Source of the DNA: Microcoleus sp036704825
GTDB lineage: Bacteria; Cyanobacteriota; Cyanobacteriia; Cyanobacteriales; Microcoleaceae
Direction of reading: 5' to 3'
DNA length: 64,000 nt
Assembly: GCA_036704825.1 (NCBI GenBank)
Contig: JAUBSN010000040.1
Coordinates: forward strand, 9,365 to 73,364
Both the position numbers and the translations under genes were made by a program. The notes beneath the pieces were generated by a model. The model did not search any database and was not told where the DNA came from. It saw only the letters and a list, made by a program, of their open reading frames with translations. Numbering within the stretch: position 1 is the stretch's first letter; every line of letters begins with the position of its first letter. Positions 17,226 to 27,063 of the stretch are shown here, piece after piece.

Positions 17226-20200
17226 ATGAAAACCGCCAAAAATTTTCAAAAAAAGTCTAAATTCCTCTCAAAAGCCAGAATCAGCAAACTGACACTCGCT
17301 CTGCAAATAGTATTAATAAATATTTACTTTCTGCAAGCCAAAGCCGAAGCTCAAACAATTGTTCCAGCGGCAGACGCAACAGGCACTACCGTCACTCCCG
17401 CAGCGCAAAACGGAACTTCCGGGCAGCCAAATCGCTTCGATATTGAAGGCGGAAAATTATCGAGCGATCGACAAAATCTTTTCCACAGCTTTACAGAATT
17501 CGGCTTGTCGGAAAATCAGATTGCCAACTTTATATCAAACCCCAACATTCGCAACATTTTAGCAGGCATAGGCGGCGGCAACCCGTCGATTATTAACGGC
17601 TTAATTCAAGTAACCGGCGGCAATTCTAACTTGTTTCTGATCAATCCCTCCGGCATCATATTTGGCAACAGTGCCAGCTTAAACGTGCCGGCTTCTTTCA
17701 CAGCAACCACCGCCACCGCTATTGGATTTGGTTCAAACTCGTTTAACGCTGTCGGTAGCAGCACTTACACATCTCTGACAGGCGCGCCCAATTCCTTTAC
17801 TTTTGGAGCCGATCGAGCAGGGGCAATTATCAGCACGGCAGACTTAGCAGTCAAGTCAGGGCAGACCTTAACCTTGCTCGGCGGCACCGTTGTCAGCACC
17901 GGCAGCCTTTCGGCCCCAGGCGGTCAAATTACCGTAGCATCAGTCTCCGGGACAAATTTAGTGCGCGTCAGGCAGGGAGGCAATTTGCTGAGTTTGGAAA
18001 TCGAGCGGCCCTCGGAGACGAGCAGCACTAGAACATCCAGCGCGACAGCTTCGACATTGCCGATCGCATCCTTGCCCGAACTGCTCACAGGCATCGGTGA
18101 AACGAACGCTACAGGCATCAGCGTCAATGCCAGCGGTGAAGTGGTACTCACGGCCTCTAACCGAGCCGTAGCTGCGGGGGACGTTGCACTAAAAGATGCA
18201 AGCGCTCGGGCGATCGAAATTCAAGCAGCCAACACCATTGCAGTCAGCGGAAACCTGACGAGTTCCCAAGGCGGTGCGATCGCCCTAGAAGCTAGCGGCG
18301 ACATTAGCACTGTCGATCTCGACTCCCACTCGGAAACCACTGCAGGCGGCAACATCACCGTCACCAGCCGTACAGGAAAAGTAGAAACAGGCAATATCAG
18401 CGCAGGGTCGATCGACAAAACCAGCAACGCCGGAGACGTTAGTATTGCAGCACCCTCAAGCAGCATCCAAACAGGGTTCATAGACGCCAACTCCGAAGAA
18501 AAACAAGGTGGCGAAGTCACCCTCAACGCCCGCAACGATATCGAAGTAACCCATATCAACACCGAAGGCCGAACAGGCGGAGGAGAGATTGACATTACAG
18601 CCGGCGCTAATTTCCGAGCCACAGGCACTTTTACAAACGATAACAACTGCTTGTCGCAAGCTTGCAGCATTTCCGCCTCCACTACTGGTAGCGCCAATGG
18701 TGGAGATATCACCATTCGCCACGGTGGCGAAGCCTCGAACACTCCTTTCAGCGTCGGGCCAGACTATAACAGAGTCAACGGTACTGCTGGCAGCATTGCC
18801 ACCGGAGGTCCAAAGAAGGAAAATGTTATTACACAGGGAAGTTATTTCAGCCCCGACCCTCAGATAGTACAGCCGACCCAAATTAACATTACGGCTTCTT
18901 CAGTATCGCCAGCACCAGCGCCGACACCCGCGCCCGCACCAGCACCGACACCCGCGCCCGCACCAGCACCGACACCCGCGCCCGCACCAGCACCGACACC
19001 AGCACCGACACCAGCGCCCGCACCAGCACCAGCCCCAACTCCCGCGCCAGCCCCAACTCCCGCTCCAACACCAGCGCCCGCACCAGCACCAGCGCCAACT
19101 CCCGCACCAGCACTAGCCCCAACACCCGCACCAGCACCAGCCCCAACACCCGCACCAGCACCAGCCCCAACACCCGCACCCGCGCCAACTCCAGCACCAG
19201 CGCCAACTCCCGCTCCAACACCCGCGCCAACTCCAGCGCCAGCCCCAACTCCCGCACCAGCACCAGCCCCAACACCCGCGCCAGCGCCAACTCCCGCGCC
19301 AGCGCCAACACCCGCTCCAACACCCGCGCCAACTCCAGCACCAGCCCCAACTCCCGCACCAGCACCAGCACCCGCACCCGTACCCGCACCCGTACCCGCA
19401 CCCGCACCAACTCCCGCACCCGCGCCAACTCCAGCACCAACTCCCGCACCCGCACCAGCACCAGCACCAGCACCCGCACCCGTACCAGCGCCCGCACCAG
19501 CACCAGCGCCCGCACCAGCGCCAGCACCCGTACCCGTACCCGCACCAGCGCCGATATCAAATTTGCCGACACCAGTGCCAGCACCAGGGCCAGCACCCGC
19601 ACCCCTACCCGCACCAGCACCAGGGCCGATATCAAATTTGCCGATCGCACCGACAATTCCTCAAAATCCAGGGCCGATATCAAATTTGCCGATCGCACCG
19701 ACAATTCCTCAAAATCCAGGGCCGATATCAAATTTGCCGATCGCNNNNNNNNNNNNNNNNNNNNNNNNNNNNNNNNNNNNNNNNNNNNNNNNNNNNNNNN
19801 NNNNNNNNNNNNNNNNNNNNNNNNNNNNNNNNNNNNNNNNNNNNACCGACAATTCCTCAAAATCCAGTGGTTGCGCCTGCTGCTGCGCCCATAAATCTCG
19901 CACCGATACCGACACAGGTACTCCCAGCCAACCAGTCGCCCAGCACAAATCGTTTATTTTCGCCTAGCTTGCAAGAGCAAAACCAGATATCTAATTCCTT
20001 GCAACAGCGCAATTCACCTCCGGCGTCTGGGAATCTTGACGCTTCCAAGTTGCCAACTAACGTCGCTGCCGTTATTTTTCGCGTCGAGGAGAGATTTACC
20101 AGGGAGTTTGTCGATTACCTAAATTTGCCATCAACAAATACGATCGCCACCCTAGAAGATGCCCAAAATACCCTTCGCGGTGTCCAACAAGCCACAGGCA

Positions 20201-21342
20201 TCAAACCAGCTCTCATTTATATCAGCTTTGTACCCAAGGGTTCTACAGTCGATCGGCCTGACAGCAGTTCGTCCATCTTGCGCGTAGAACAGCAAATTCA
20301 AGCCTCTGACGAACTGGAAATGATGGTGATCGCCCCGGAAGGTGTGCCCGTTCGCCAGCGCGTCCCTGGAACCTCTCGCGCCCAGGTAATGGAAGCTGTT
20401 CGGAAATTTCGCGATGAACTGACTAATCCGGTAAAGCGCAAGACTACAAGTTATTTGCCCTTGGCTCAGCAACTTTACCAGTGGATGGTAGCGCCGCTCG
20501 AAGCAGAACTGCAAGCCAAAGGCATTGAGAATTTATCTTTTATCTCAGATATGGGGTTGCGATCGATACCGATGGGTGCTCTGCACGACGGCAAAGGCTT
20601 TCTGGTAGAGCGTTACAGTGTTGGATCGATGCCGAGTCTGAGTTTGACAGATACCAGCGCCACCAATTTCAAAAATACCCAAGTTCTGGCAATGGGGGCG
20701 TCGCAATTTCCAGAGATGAGTCCTTTGCCTGCGGTGAAAATAGAAGTATCGACAATCACGCCGCAGCAGTGGCCGGGTAAGTCTTTCTTGAACGAAGCTT
20801 TCACCCTGGCCAATTTGAAATCGCAGCGCCAGCAGCAGCCTTTTGGGATGATTCACTTGGCTACTCACGCCGAATTTCGATCGGGAGATCCCAGCGAATC
20901 CTTTATTCAGTTGTGGGATACTAAATTGCGTTTGGATCAGTTGCGGCAAATGAATTGGCACAGCCCGCAAGTTGAAATGTTAGTTTTGAGTGCTTGCAAG
21001 ACTGCTATGGGCGATCGAGAGGCCGAGTTGGGCTTTGGCGGGTTAGCCGTGCAAGCCGGGGTTAAATCGGCTGTGGCGACTCTCTGGTATGTCAGCGACG
21101 AGGGCAGTTTGGGATTGATGTCGGAGTTTTACGGGCAGTTAAAAACTGCTCCGATTAAAGCAGAAGCACTCCGGCAAGCGCAATTAGCGATGCTGCGCCA
21201 AGAGGTGCGAATTGAAGGGGGGATGTTGCACACTTCTGTTGGTAATGTGCCGCTACCGCCGGAGTTGGCAAACGTGGAGAGTCAGAATTTCTCTCATCCT
21301 TATTATTGGTCTGCTTTTAGAATGATTGGCAATCCTTGGTAA
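17226..21342 (+). CDS. Secreted haemagglutinin-N-terminus protein with Pro/Ala/Thr linker and C-terminal CHAT protease domain (contains assembly gap)
   Basis: One gene spread over two frames because a 100-N gap (19745-19844) is not a multiple of three; the 48-bp repeat resumes in step after the gap (PTIPQNP on both sides). Order: signal peptide ~1-43 (ends QAKAEA); filamentous haemagglutinin/TPS secretion domain ~55-190 (NIRNILAGIGGG, NLFLINPSGIIFG); beta-helix to ~555; a ~240-residue Pro/Ala/Thr linker; PISNLPIAPTIPQNPG repeats; a C-terminal ~490-residue region ending in a CHAT domain with the caspase-like dyad His (HLATHAEF) and Cys (LSACKTAMGD), then GFGGLAVQAGVKSAVATLW. Such proteins are expected at the cell surface via a TpsB porin, which is not in this window. 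True length depends on the gap. Confidence 0.8.
18904..19620 (+). repeat. Pro/Ala/Thr-coding low-complexity tract (~240 codons)
   Basis: Imperfect tandem units coding for PAPAPAPT and PTPA run continuously, with CCC/GCA/CCA/ACA codon use. The antisense strand gives a spurious long Leu/Val/Arg frame. The tract forms the extended linker of the surrounding gene and is likely variable in length between strains. Confidence 0.85.
19623..19744 (+). repeat. 48-bp in-frame repeat (PISNLPIAPTIPQNPG) running into the gap
   Basis: Exact copies at 19623-19670 and 19671-19718, and a third that enters the N run; another end appears after the gap at 19845. The repeat almost certainly caused the assembly break, so the real copy number is unknown. 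Confidence 0.85.
19745..19844. other. Assembly gap (100 Ns)
   Basis: Exactly 100 undetermined bases, the usual placeholder for a gap of unknown size. The flanks are the same 48-bp repeat. Confidence 0.99.
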
Positions 21343-21412
21343 TAAGGTTTGTTTTAGTCGATCGACTGTTTGACTTTGCGGGCGATCGACTGTTAGCAAA
21401 TTTTGCACTATA

Positions 21413-21439
21413 ACTGTCGCATAATCTTCAAGCGACAGT
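21413..21439 (+). promoter_or_regulatory. Hairpin upstream of the DUF262-AlbA_2 gene
   Basis: ACTGTCGC (21413-21420) pairs with GCGACAGT (21432-21439) across an 11-nt loop, ~43 bp before the ATG at 21482. Two copies of CGATCGACTGTT precede it (about 21359 and 21383). It could be a terminator of the CHAT gene or an operator of the next gene; the sequence does not decide. Confidence 0.4.
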
Positions 21440-21481
21440 ATTATAGTATTATAAAAATCTTGACTTATTGGGAGCGGGAGT

Positions 21482-23266
21482 ATGAGCATTGTTCCACGCG
21501 GCATGACAGTCACTGAGGCTTATCGGCTCTATCGGTCAGGTAACTTATTGGTGAACAGAAAGTATCAAAGAAAATTAATTTGGTCGATTGAGGAAAAAGA
21601 GAACCTGATGGGAAGCATTTTAAAGGGATACCCAATTCCTTTAATTCTATTGGCTGAACGTCCTTTAATTCATGGTAGCGGCAAGTATGAAATCATAGAT
21701 GGTATGCAGCGACTTAATGCTATTTGTGGTTTTATTGAAAATTTGTTTTCATTTAATAACAGGTATTTCGATCTTAACGAGTTCTCCTATGCTAAACAAT
21801 TAGCTGATGAGCAAGTATTTGATACTGTAGAAAATTTTGATACTTTATCTAGAACAGAATGTGCAGACATTTTAGATTATCAGCTTGCAGTAACTATCTA
21901 TAGCGCAATGGATGAAAGCGACATAACAGAGGTTTTTGGTAGAATAAATTCCGGGGGTAAACATTTAAGTAATCAAGAGAAACGACAAGCAGGTGTAACC
22001 ACACCATTTGCAGAAGTGGTTCGTACAATTGCTATGAAGTTGCGCGGGGATGATAGTCCGAAAACGCTTCGCCTATTTGATATGCCGCAGGTTAGTATTG
22101 ATTCCAAACCAAATAATCAAGGGTATGGGATTCAAGCAGAAGACACTTTGTGGTGCAAGCAAGGAATTCTTACAATATCTCAACTGCGTGACAGTAACGA
22201 TGAAGATATGATCGCAGATATTTCAGCATCGATATTACTTAATGAACCCCTCCCAAGAAGCAGAGAGAGGCTAGATAATCTGTACGATGAAGAGAGTATT
22301 TACTTCCACTCTATAGAGAATGCTCTTGCCATTTATGGCTCAAATAGACTAGAAGAAAATATTGTAAAAACTTTCTCCGTTTTGGCAGAAAGTATTGAAA
22401 CATATAGCCAGGGTAACAAGTGCTTGGTAAATATCGTAAACTCAGGCAGTAGTAATCCAATTCCCCAGGCATTTTATACAATTTTCATGGCTTTTTTTGA
22501 ATTAGTAATTGAATCAGAGCTTCTACCTGCTAATCCTCAAGGGATTATGGAGGCACTCAAAAATCTTCAAAATAAGTTAGATCTAAGCCATCGCTATGCA
22601 AAAATACAAGATCGTAGAAATAATATTAATCAAACCAAGGGATTGATACAAGACTACTTCGCAAAGCAAGATTCATCAACTTCAGGGTACGGTGCAGAGT
22701 TGATACAAAATTTCAAAAATTCCTTACTTCGTTCTCGTATAGAAACTGCTAAGTACGAGTGCAAGCAAGGTTTCCTCGATCTGTCACCAACAAGTAGAAA
22801 ACTAAATGATGGTTTACCCCAGAGACTTGTTGAGACAATTTGCGGAATTGCCAACTCCGATCCCGACACTGATGGATATATTTTCATTGGAGTAGCTGAT
22901 AAAAAAGAAGATGCAGAAAAAATTAAAATTTTAGATGCAATTAATCCTATTGAAATCAATGATAGATATGTTGTAGGCATTGATAGAGAAGCTAAGGTTT
23001 TAGGTAAAACACTAGAGGATCATGTTGGGATATTAATTAATGCAATCAAAAAATCTGCTTTGACAGACCTCTTAAAAACTGATGTTCTGAGGAAAATTGA
23101 TACTATATTCTACAAGGGATTCTCTGTGATCATCATTAATATTCCATCTCAAAAAGCTGTTTCATTTGTGGGCAAAAAAGCTTTTATAAGAGAAAATTCT
23201 TCAACGGTAGAAGCTGAAGGACCAAAACTACTTGCTGTTTTTGAAGGTTTCAAAAAAAGTAGTTGA
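21482..23266 (+). CDS. DUF262 (GmrSD-like, ParB/Srx fold) protein fused to a Schlafen AlbA_2 domain; candidate anti-phage protein
   Basis: 594 residues. The N-terminal half is a DUF262 domain: VNRKYQRKLIWSIEEKENLMGSILKG, then IIDGMQRLNAI (the DGxQR motif, D73-R77) and FGRINSGGKHLSNQEKRQA. From ~413 the sequence changes to an AlbA_2/Schlafen-type DNA-binding domain: ETAKYECKQGFLDL, ETICGIANSDPDTDGYIFIGVAD, and a closing AFIRENSSTVEAEGPKLL. DUF262 occurs in GmrSD modified-DNA restriction enzymes and in BrxU-like proteins; AlbA_2 occurs in many defence fusions. Base composition is more AT-rich than its neighbours, suggesting transfer. RBS GGGAG before ATG 21482. No second component is adjacent, so it may act alone. 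Confidence 0.75.
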   Translation: MSIVPRGMTVTEAYRLYRSGNLLVNRKYQRKLIWSIEEKENLMGSILKGYPIPLILLAERPLIHGSGKYEIIDGMQRLNAICGFIENLFSFNNRYFDLNEFSYAKQLADEQVFDTVENFDTLSRTECADILDYQLAVTIYSAMDESDITEVFGRINSGGKHLSNQEKRQAGVTTPFAEVVRTIAMKLRGDDSPKTLRLFDMPQVSIDSKPNNQGYGIQAEDTLWCKQGILTISQLRDSNDEDMIADISASILLNEPLPRSRERLDNLYDEESIYFHSIENALAIYGSNRLEENIVKTFSVLAESIETYSQGNKCLVNIVNSGSSNPIPQAFYTIFMAFFELVIESELLPANPQGIMEALKNLQNKLDLSHRYAKIQDRRNNINQTKGLIQDYFAKQDSSTSGYGAELIQNFKNSLLRSRIETAKYECKQGFLDLSPTSRKLNDGLPQRLVETICGIANSDPDTDGYIFIGVADKKEDAEKIKILDAINPIEINDRYVVGIDREAKVLGKTLEDHVGILINAIKKSALTDLLKTDVLRKIDTIFYKGFSVIIINIPSQKAVSFVGKKAFIRENSSTVEAEGPKLLAVFEGFKKSS

Positions 23267-23487
23267 CGAAGATTAGAAAAGTCCGATCGCCCAAAACATC
23301 TTCCACCATCCTCAATCAGCTTCTAAATCGCCGGAATCATCCCCGATCGCACCCTTAACATCCTCCCAGCAACAGCGGATGCACCAAAAGAACCATAAAA
23401 CCCAGGAAGTAGAGGGGGAGTACGTTTGATGTGTTTGTGCGCGTAAATGGCGCGATCGCCCCCTCAAGTGCAATTCCTAACCTCGTA

Positions 23488-24408
23488 TCACTCTCCCTGC
23501 GGCAAGTTCTCCAGCCAAACCTCTAAATCCTCGATCGACTGAAAATCTAACAATTCCTCTGCTAGAGTTTCAATTTGCTCGATCGACAAATCAGCAATTC
23601 TAGTGGTGATAGATTCCGGTAATGTTCCAACTCGCCGATTTAACAGACGGCGATTTAACTGACGTAAAATCAAGGCTCTTCCTTCTTGTTCGCGGCCTTG
23701 GACAATGCCTTGCACAATGCCTTGTTCAATGCCTTGTTCAATGCCTTGTTCGATGCCTTCTTCCTTCGCTTCCCGATAAAACCGAGTTTCCTCAAGCGTA
23801 ATCCCTAACATCGCCTCTGCCTCCCTTCGGTTCAAATTTGTAAACTTGTAAACCAGTATTGTTGTCAGCATCTCTATTATGGCGCGACTCGCCGCTTCAG
23901 ATTCCTCCCGCTGCGATCGCGCCAGCAACAATCGCGCCGCTTCCGGCGTACTCGCTTCGTCAATCGTCGTCAACGCCATCAGCGCCACCCCCAGCGGCAA
24001 CTGTTCAATCTCCCCCAACTCATCCAAATATACGCGATGCACCTGATTGCAGTTCAAAAGCGATCGATACGGATGCGTTTCTGATTGTTCAGTCGATCGA
24101 GTAGGATAAATTACTACCGCTTCCCAATCTGTAAATCGCTGACGGTTGCGATAAAAATACAAAAACGACTCACCAAACAATCGCTCATAAAGCAATTCAT
24201 CCCGCTGAAACTGCACCTCACAGAAATATACAACTCCAGGCTCAGCATCCGGCGGCAAAAACACCCCATCAATTTCAAACTTCGGTTCCTTCACAGCAAC
24301 CGAGTCAAATCGATATTGTTCCGCATTCGATGGTGACTCTTCCAACAGCTCAAACAGCAGCGTCGGATCTTCTTGAAATAACTTGTAAAATATTGAATCT
24401 CGACGCAT
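23488..24408 (-). CDS. Rpn/PD-(D/E)XK-type nuclease-like protein with DUF4351 C-terminus
   Basis: 306 residues. The N-terminus has the Rpn/DUF2887 pattern: DSIFYKLFQEDPTLLFELL, FEIDGVFLPP and VVYFCEVQFQRDELLYERLF, with the D...E-x-Q acidic residues of a PD-(D/E)XK fold. The C-terminus (LILRQLNRRL...VGTLPESI...LSIEQIETLAEELLDF...DLEVWLENL) is a DUF4351 domain. Between them a 12-bp unit repeats in frame to give GIEQGIEQGIEQGIVQG. Rpn proteins are nucleases linked to recombination or phage growth restriction in E. coli; cyanobacterial members are numerous and mostly uncharacterised. ATG at 24408. Confidence 0.8.
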   Translation of the reverse strand: MRRDSIFYKLFQEDPTLLFELLEESPSNAEQYRFDSVAVKEPKFEIDGVFLPPDAEPGVVYFCEVQFQRDELLYERLFGESFLYFYRNRQRFTDWEAVVIYPTRSTEQSETHPYRSLLNCNQVHRVYLDELGEIEQLPLGVALMALTTIDEASTPEAARLLLARSQREESEAASRAIIEMLTTILVYKFTNLNRREAEAMLGITLEETRFYREAKEEGIEQGIEQGIEQGIVQGIVQGREQEGRALILRQLNRRLLNRRVGTLPESITTRIADLSIEQIETLAEELLDFQSIEDLEVWLENLPQGE

Positions 24409-25106
24409 TAACCCAACATCTCCTCTAGCCAGTACAACTAATCCAACCGTCAGTCGATTTTAGATTTTAGATTTTAGATTTTAGAATTGACTCGCCTTGA
24501 TAAATCTGAGAGGTTGAGCTTTGGCGTTGCCCTGAGCTTGTCGAAGGGTCTAAAATTTGGGGAGTATCCACAACGATTGTACGTGGCACTATACCCGTTT
24601 TTTGGCTGGTTGCAAAAACAGCAAGTCGGTAATCTGCTCAATCAATTCTAAAGGATTCCAGATAGCCTCAGATCGAAAAACATCCTATATTTTCAGTCCT
24701 AGACGCACTCCAGACAAAGAAACCGGGTTTTTTACTTAATTTTCGAGTACGAAAAAAGGATTTTCCTAACAAAACCCGGTTTCTGGCCCCCCGTGCGTAA
24801 GTCCTAATTTTGTTAATCGCCGATCGAATTTCGCCCATCAGCATTCCGTGTTTCCTTACTTTCAACTCGTCCAACCTCAAGCCGTCAGCCAGAATCAACA
24901 AGTGTGACTTGACGGGGTGACACTCGTCTGGTGGGTCAATAGTAGCTTGTTTGATGCGTCCGCACGATCGCCCACTAGCACCTCAACAACCGCCAACCAC
25001 TCATAATTGCCACAAAAATTCAAAATCCCAAACCCAAAACTGCCCAACCCCAGTACGATCGATCTAGTTAGCAAAAATAAGTAAAAACACTACCGGAGTA
25101 ATTTTT
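24409..25106. other. Repeat-rich spacer upstream of ccsA
   Basis: Contains a TTTTAGA heptamer array (24455-24484) and a large inverted repeat GAAACCGGGTTT (24719-24730) / AAACCCGGTTTC (24772-24783). No coding frame looks real. The promoter of ccsA should lie in the last ~100 bp, but no clear -10/-35 is apparent. Confidence 0.55.
24719..24783. repeat. Inverted repeat GAAACCGGGTTT / AAACCCGGTTTC
   Basis: Perfect 12-bp arms separated by 41 bp; member of the AAACC-GGTTT dispersed family also seen near 16.2-16.8 kb. Confidence 0.6.
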
Positions 25107-26177
25107 ATGGATCTGGTCGTACTCCAGAACTGGCTGGACAACATCTCCTTTGCCGTTTTGTTCTCCACAATGCTCATTTACTGGGTTGGCGCAGCATTCC
25201 CCGGCATTCCCTACCTGTCGGCCCTAGGCACCGCAGGAATGGCCGTCGCCAACCTATCCATCGCCGCTTTACTCGGTTCTCGATGGATAGAAGCCGGCTA
25301 CTTCCCCTTAAGCAATCTCTACGAATCCCTATTTTTCCTAGTTTGGGGAATCACCGCCATCCACCTAGTCGCGGAAAACATGAGCCGTTCCCGCTTAGTA
25401 GGAGTAGCCACATCCCCCGTAGCAATGGCAATATCCGCCTTTGCAGCCCTGACTCTGCCCGCAACCATGCAGTCTGCAGAGCCCCTAGTACCCGCCCTCA
25501 AATCAAACTGGCTGATGATGCACGTTAGCGTCATGATGCTCAGTTACTCAACTTTAATGGTAGGAGCGCTACTGGCGATCGCATTTTTGATCGTCACCCG
25601 CGGCCAAAAAATCGAACTCACCGGTAGTTCCTTCGGCACCAACAGCAACCGCAACAGCAACTACCGCCTCCAACGCCCTCAAAACCCCGAACCTCAAGTT
25701 GCAGAAACCAGCGCCGACAGCGCCTTAGCTTTCAGCGAACCATCTTTCAACTCCAACAACAACGGTTCTGCCACCACCGCAGTCCTCGAATTAGCAACCG
25801 TTCAAACCCCATCAACCGCCGCAACTCAAACCGCAGAACTTCTCTCCCCCCAGCGGTTGAATCTAGCAGAAACTCTTGATAACATTAGCTATCGCATCAT
25901 CGGTTTAGGATTCCCCTTACTGACAGTTGGCATTATTGCCGGTGCCGTTTGGGCTAACGAAGCTTGGGGATCGTACTGGAGTTGGGACCCGAAAGAAACT
26001 TGGGCGCTAATTACTTGGTTGGTATTTGCTGCCTACCTGCACGCCCGCATTACTCGCGGGTGGCAGGGAAGACGCCCAGCAATTTTAGCCGCCACAGGTT
26101 TTGTGGTAGTTTGGATTTGCTATCTAGGGGTTAATCTGTTAGGCAAAGGCTTACATTCCTACGGTTGGTTTTTCTAA
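25107..26177 (+). CDS. ccsA: Cytochrome c biogenesis protein CcsA (CcsB in TIGR03144 naming), System II haem channel
   Basis: 356 residues with about eight membrane helices. The haem-binding WWD signature (WANEAWGSYWSWDPKETWALITW) sits in the C-terminal third and is diagnostic of the CcsA/ResC haem-handling family, which with Ccs1/ResB delivers haem to the p-side of the thylakoid membrane for attachment to apocytochromes c6 and f. A Ser/Asn/Ala-rich loop at ~170-240 is a typical lineage-specific insertion. ATG at 25107. No ccs1 neighbour in the window. Confidence 0.92.
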   Translation: MDLVVLQNWLDNISFAVLFSTMLIYWVGAAFPGIPYLSALGTAGMAVANLSIAALLGSRWIEAGYFPLSNLYESLFFLVWGITAIHLVAENMSRSRLVGVATSPVAMAISAFAALTLPATMQSAEPLVPALKSNWLMMHVSVMMLSYSTLMVGALLAIAFLIVTRGQKIELTGSSFGTNSNRNSNYRLQRPQNPEPQVAETSADSALAFSEPSFNSNNNGSATTAVLELATVQTPSTAATQTAELLSPQRLNLAETLDNISYRIIGLGFPLLTVGIIAGAVWANEAWGSYWSWDPKETWALITWLVFAAYLHARITRGWQGRRPAILAATGFVVVWICYLGVNLLGKGLHSYGWFF

Positions 26178-26304
26178 TTCCCGATCCACCAACGGGCCAC
26201 AGAAGAATAGGATAAGTCAAAGAATCGGGATTAATATCATCTCCAGTTGTAAGGTGGGCAATTCCCACCTTACTCAACCAGCGAAATTCTAATAATTAAC
26301 TCCC

Positions 26305-26490
26305 TCTTCCTTCTTCCCTTTTTTTACCAGATCCCGATCTCGAAGTCGAAGGGCCTTCTTCCTTCTTCCTTCTTCCCTCCTTGCTCCTGACTCCTGACTC
26401 CTGACTCCAATTTCAAGCGGAGGGCTGCTTTCATTGAGATACTCACCTTCCCTCTTCCTTCTTCCTTCTTCCCTCTTCCCTCTGCCTTCA
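26305..26490. repeat. CCTTCTT/CTGACTC heptamer tracts with partial copy of the 2.2-kb MITE
   Basis: TTCCTTC-type units occupy about 26305-26385 and 26445-26490. Between them (26387-26447) is a near copy of the right half of the element at 2212-2359, including CAAGCGGAGGGCTGCTTTCA. This fills the gap between ccsA and the KGK gene. Confidence 0.7.
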
Positions 26491-26510
26491 TTAAAATAAG
26501 GACAATTAAT

Positions 26511-26936
26511 ATGGACGAATCGAAAATATTTCCCCAAGAAGACGATGTCGTGTCTGCCCCAACCAGCGCCTTGATGTATCAATGTACATTCAAAGTCAGC
26601 GAATTTATGACCATTATACAGTCAAAATTGGTAGACGAAAAATTATTTTCAGGCGGTCTGGATTGCGAGTTATTAAGTGCTGGCAAAGACTGGACTAAAG
26701 GAAAACTTAGAATGCGTCTGGAGTTCATTCCGCTCGAACCTGAAATCAAAGAACAAAAAGCCCTTCCTGCCCCAGCCGAAAGATCGGACTCCGTGCAAAA
26801 CTACGCCGTAGATAGCTCAAACCAAACAGATATAGATGAGCCATTAAAGCAATGTGACTCAACCGAAATAAGTAATCATTTTCCTATTTCTAGGTATCCA
26901 GACCGCGACCCCCAAAGTATAGGAATGTGGAGCTAG
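26511..26936 (+). CDS. KGK domain-containing protein
   Basis: 141 residues. The KGK motif block (GGLDCELLSAGKDWTKGKLRMRLEFIP, residues ~45-75) is the cyanobacterial KGK family signature. The N-terminal ~45 residues form the rest of the domain; the C-terminal half is polar and probably unstructured. Function unknown. ATG 26511; only repeats separate it from ccsA, and tilS follows after 127 bp in the same direction. Confidence 0.75.
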   Translation: MDESKIFPQEDDVVSAPTSALMYQCTFKVSEFMTIIQSKLVDEKLFSGGLDCELLSAGKDWTKGKLRMRLEFIPLEPEIKEQKALPAPAERSDSVQNYAVDSSNQTDIDEPLKQCDSTEISNHFPISRYPDRDPQSIGMWS

Positions 26937-27063
26937 GAAGGTAAAGACTGAGAAATAGGGAGAGGGGGATGCTTCCCCTTCTTTGCTCAAAATCCATCCG
27001 TTAAATCCCGGACACTGCTCGTTTTCTAACTTCTTTCTTTTTGTTTAATGAAAAACTGCTCTC

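Noticed and set aside
19623..19744. Possible CRISPR-like array from regular repeats
   Set aside because: The 48-bp units are contiguous with no spacers and are in frame with a protein.
18889..19860. Long minus-strand frame opposite the Pro/Ala/Thr repeat
   Set aside because: It is the Leu/Val/Arg-rich complement of a low-complexity coding repeat and crosses the N gap.
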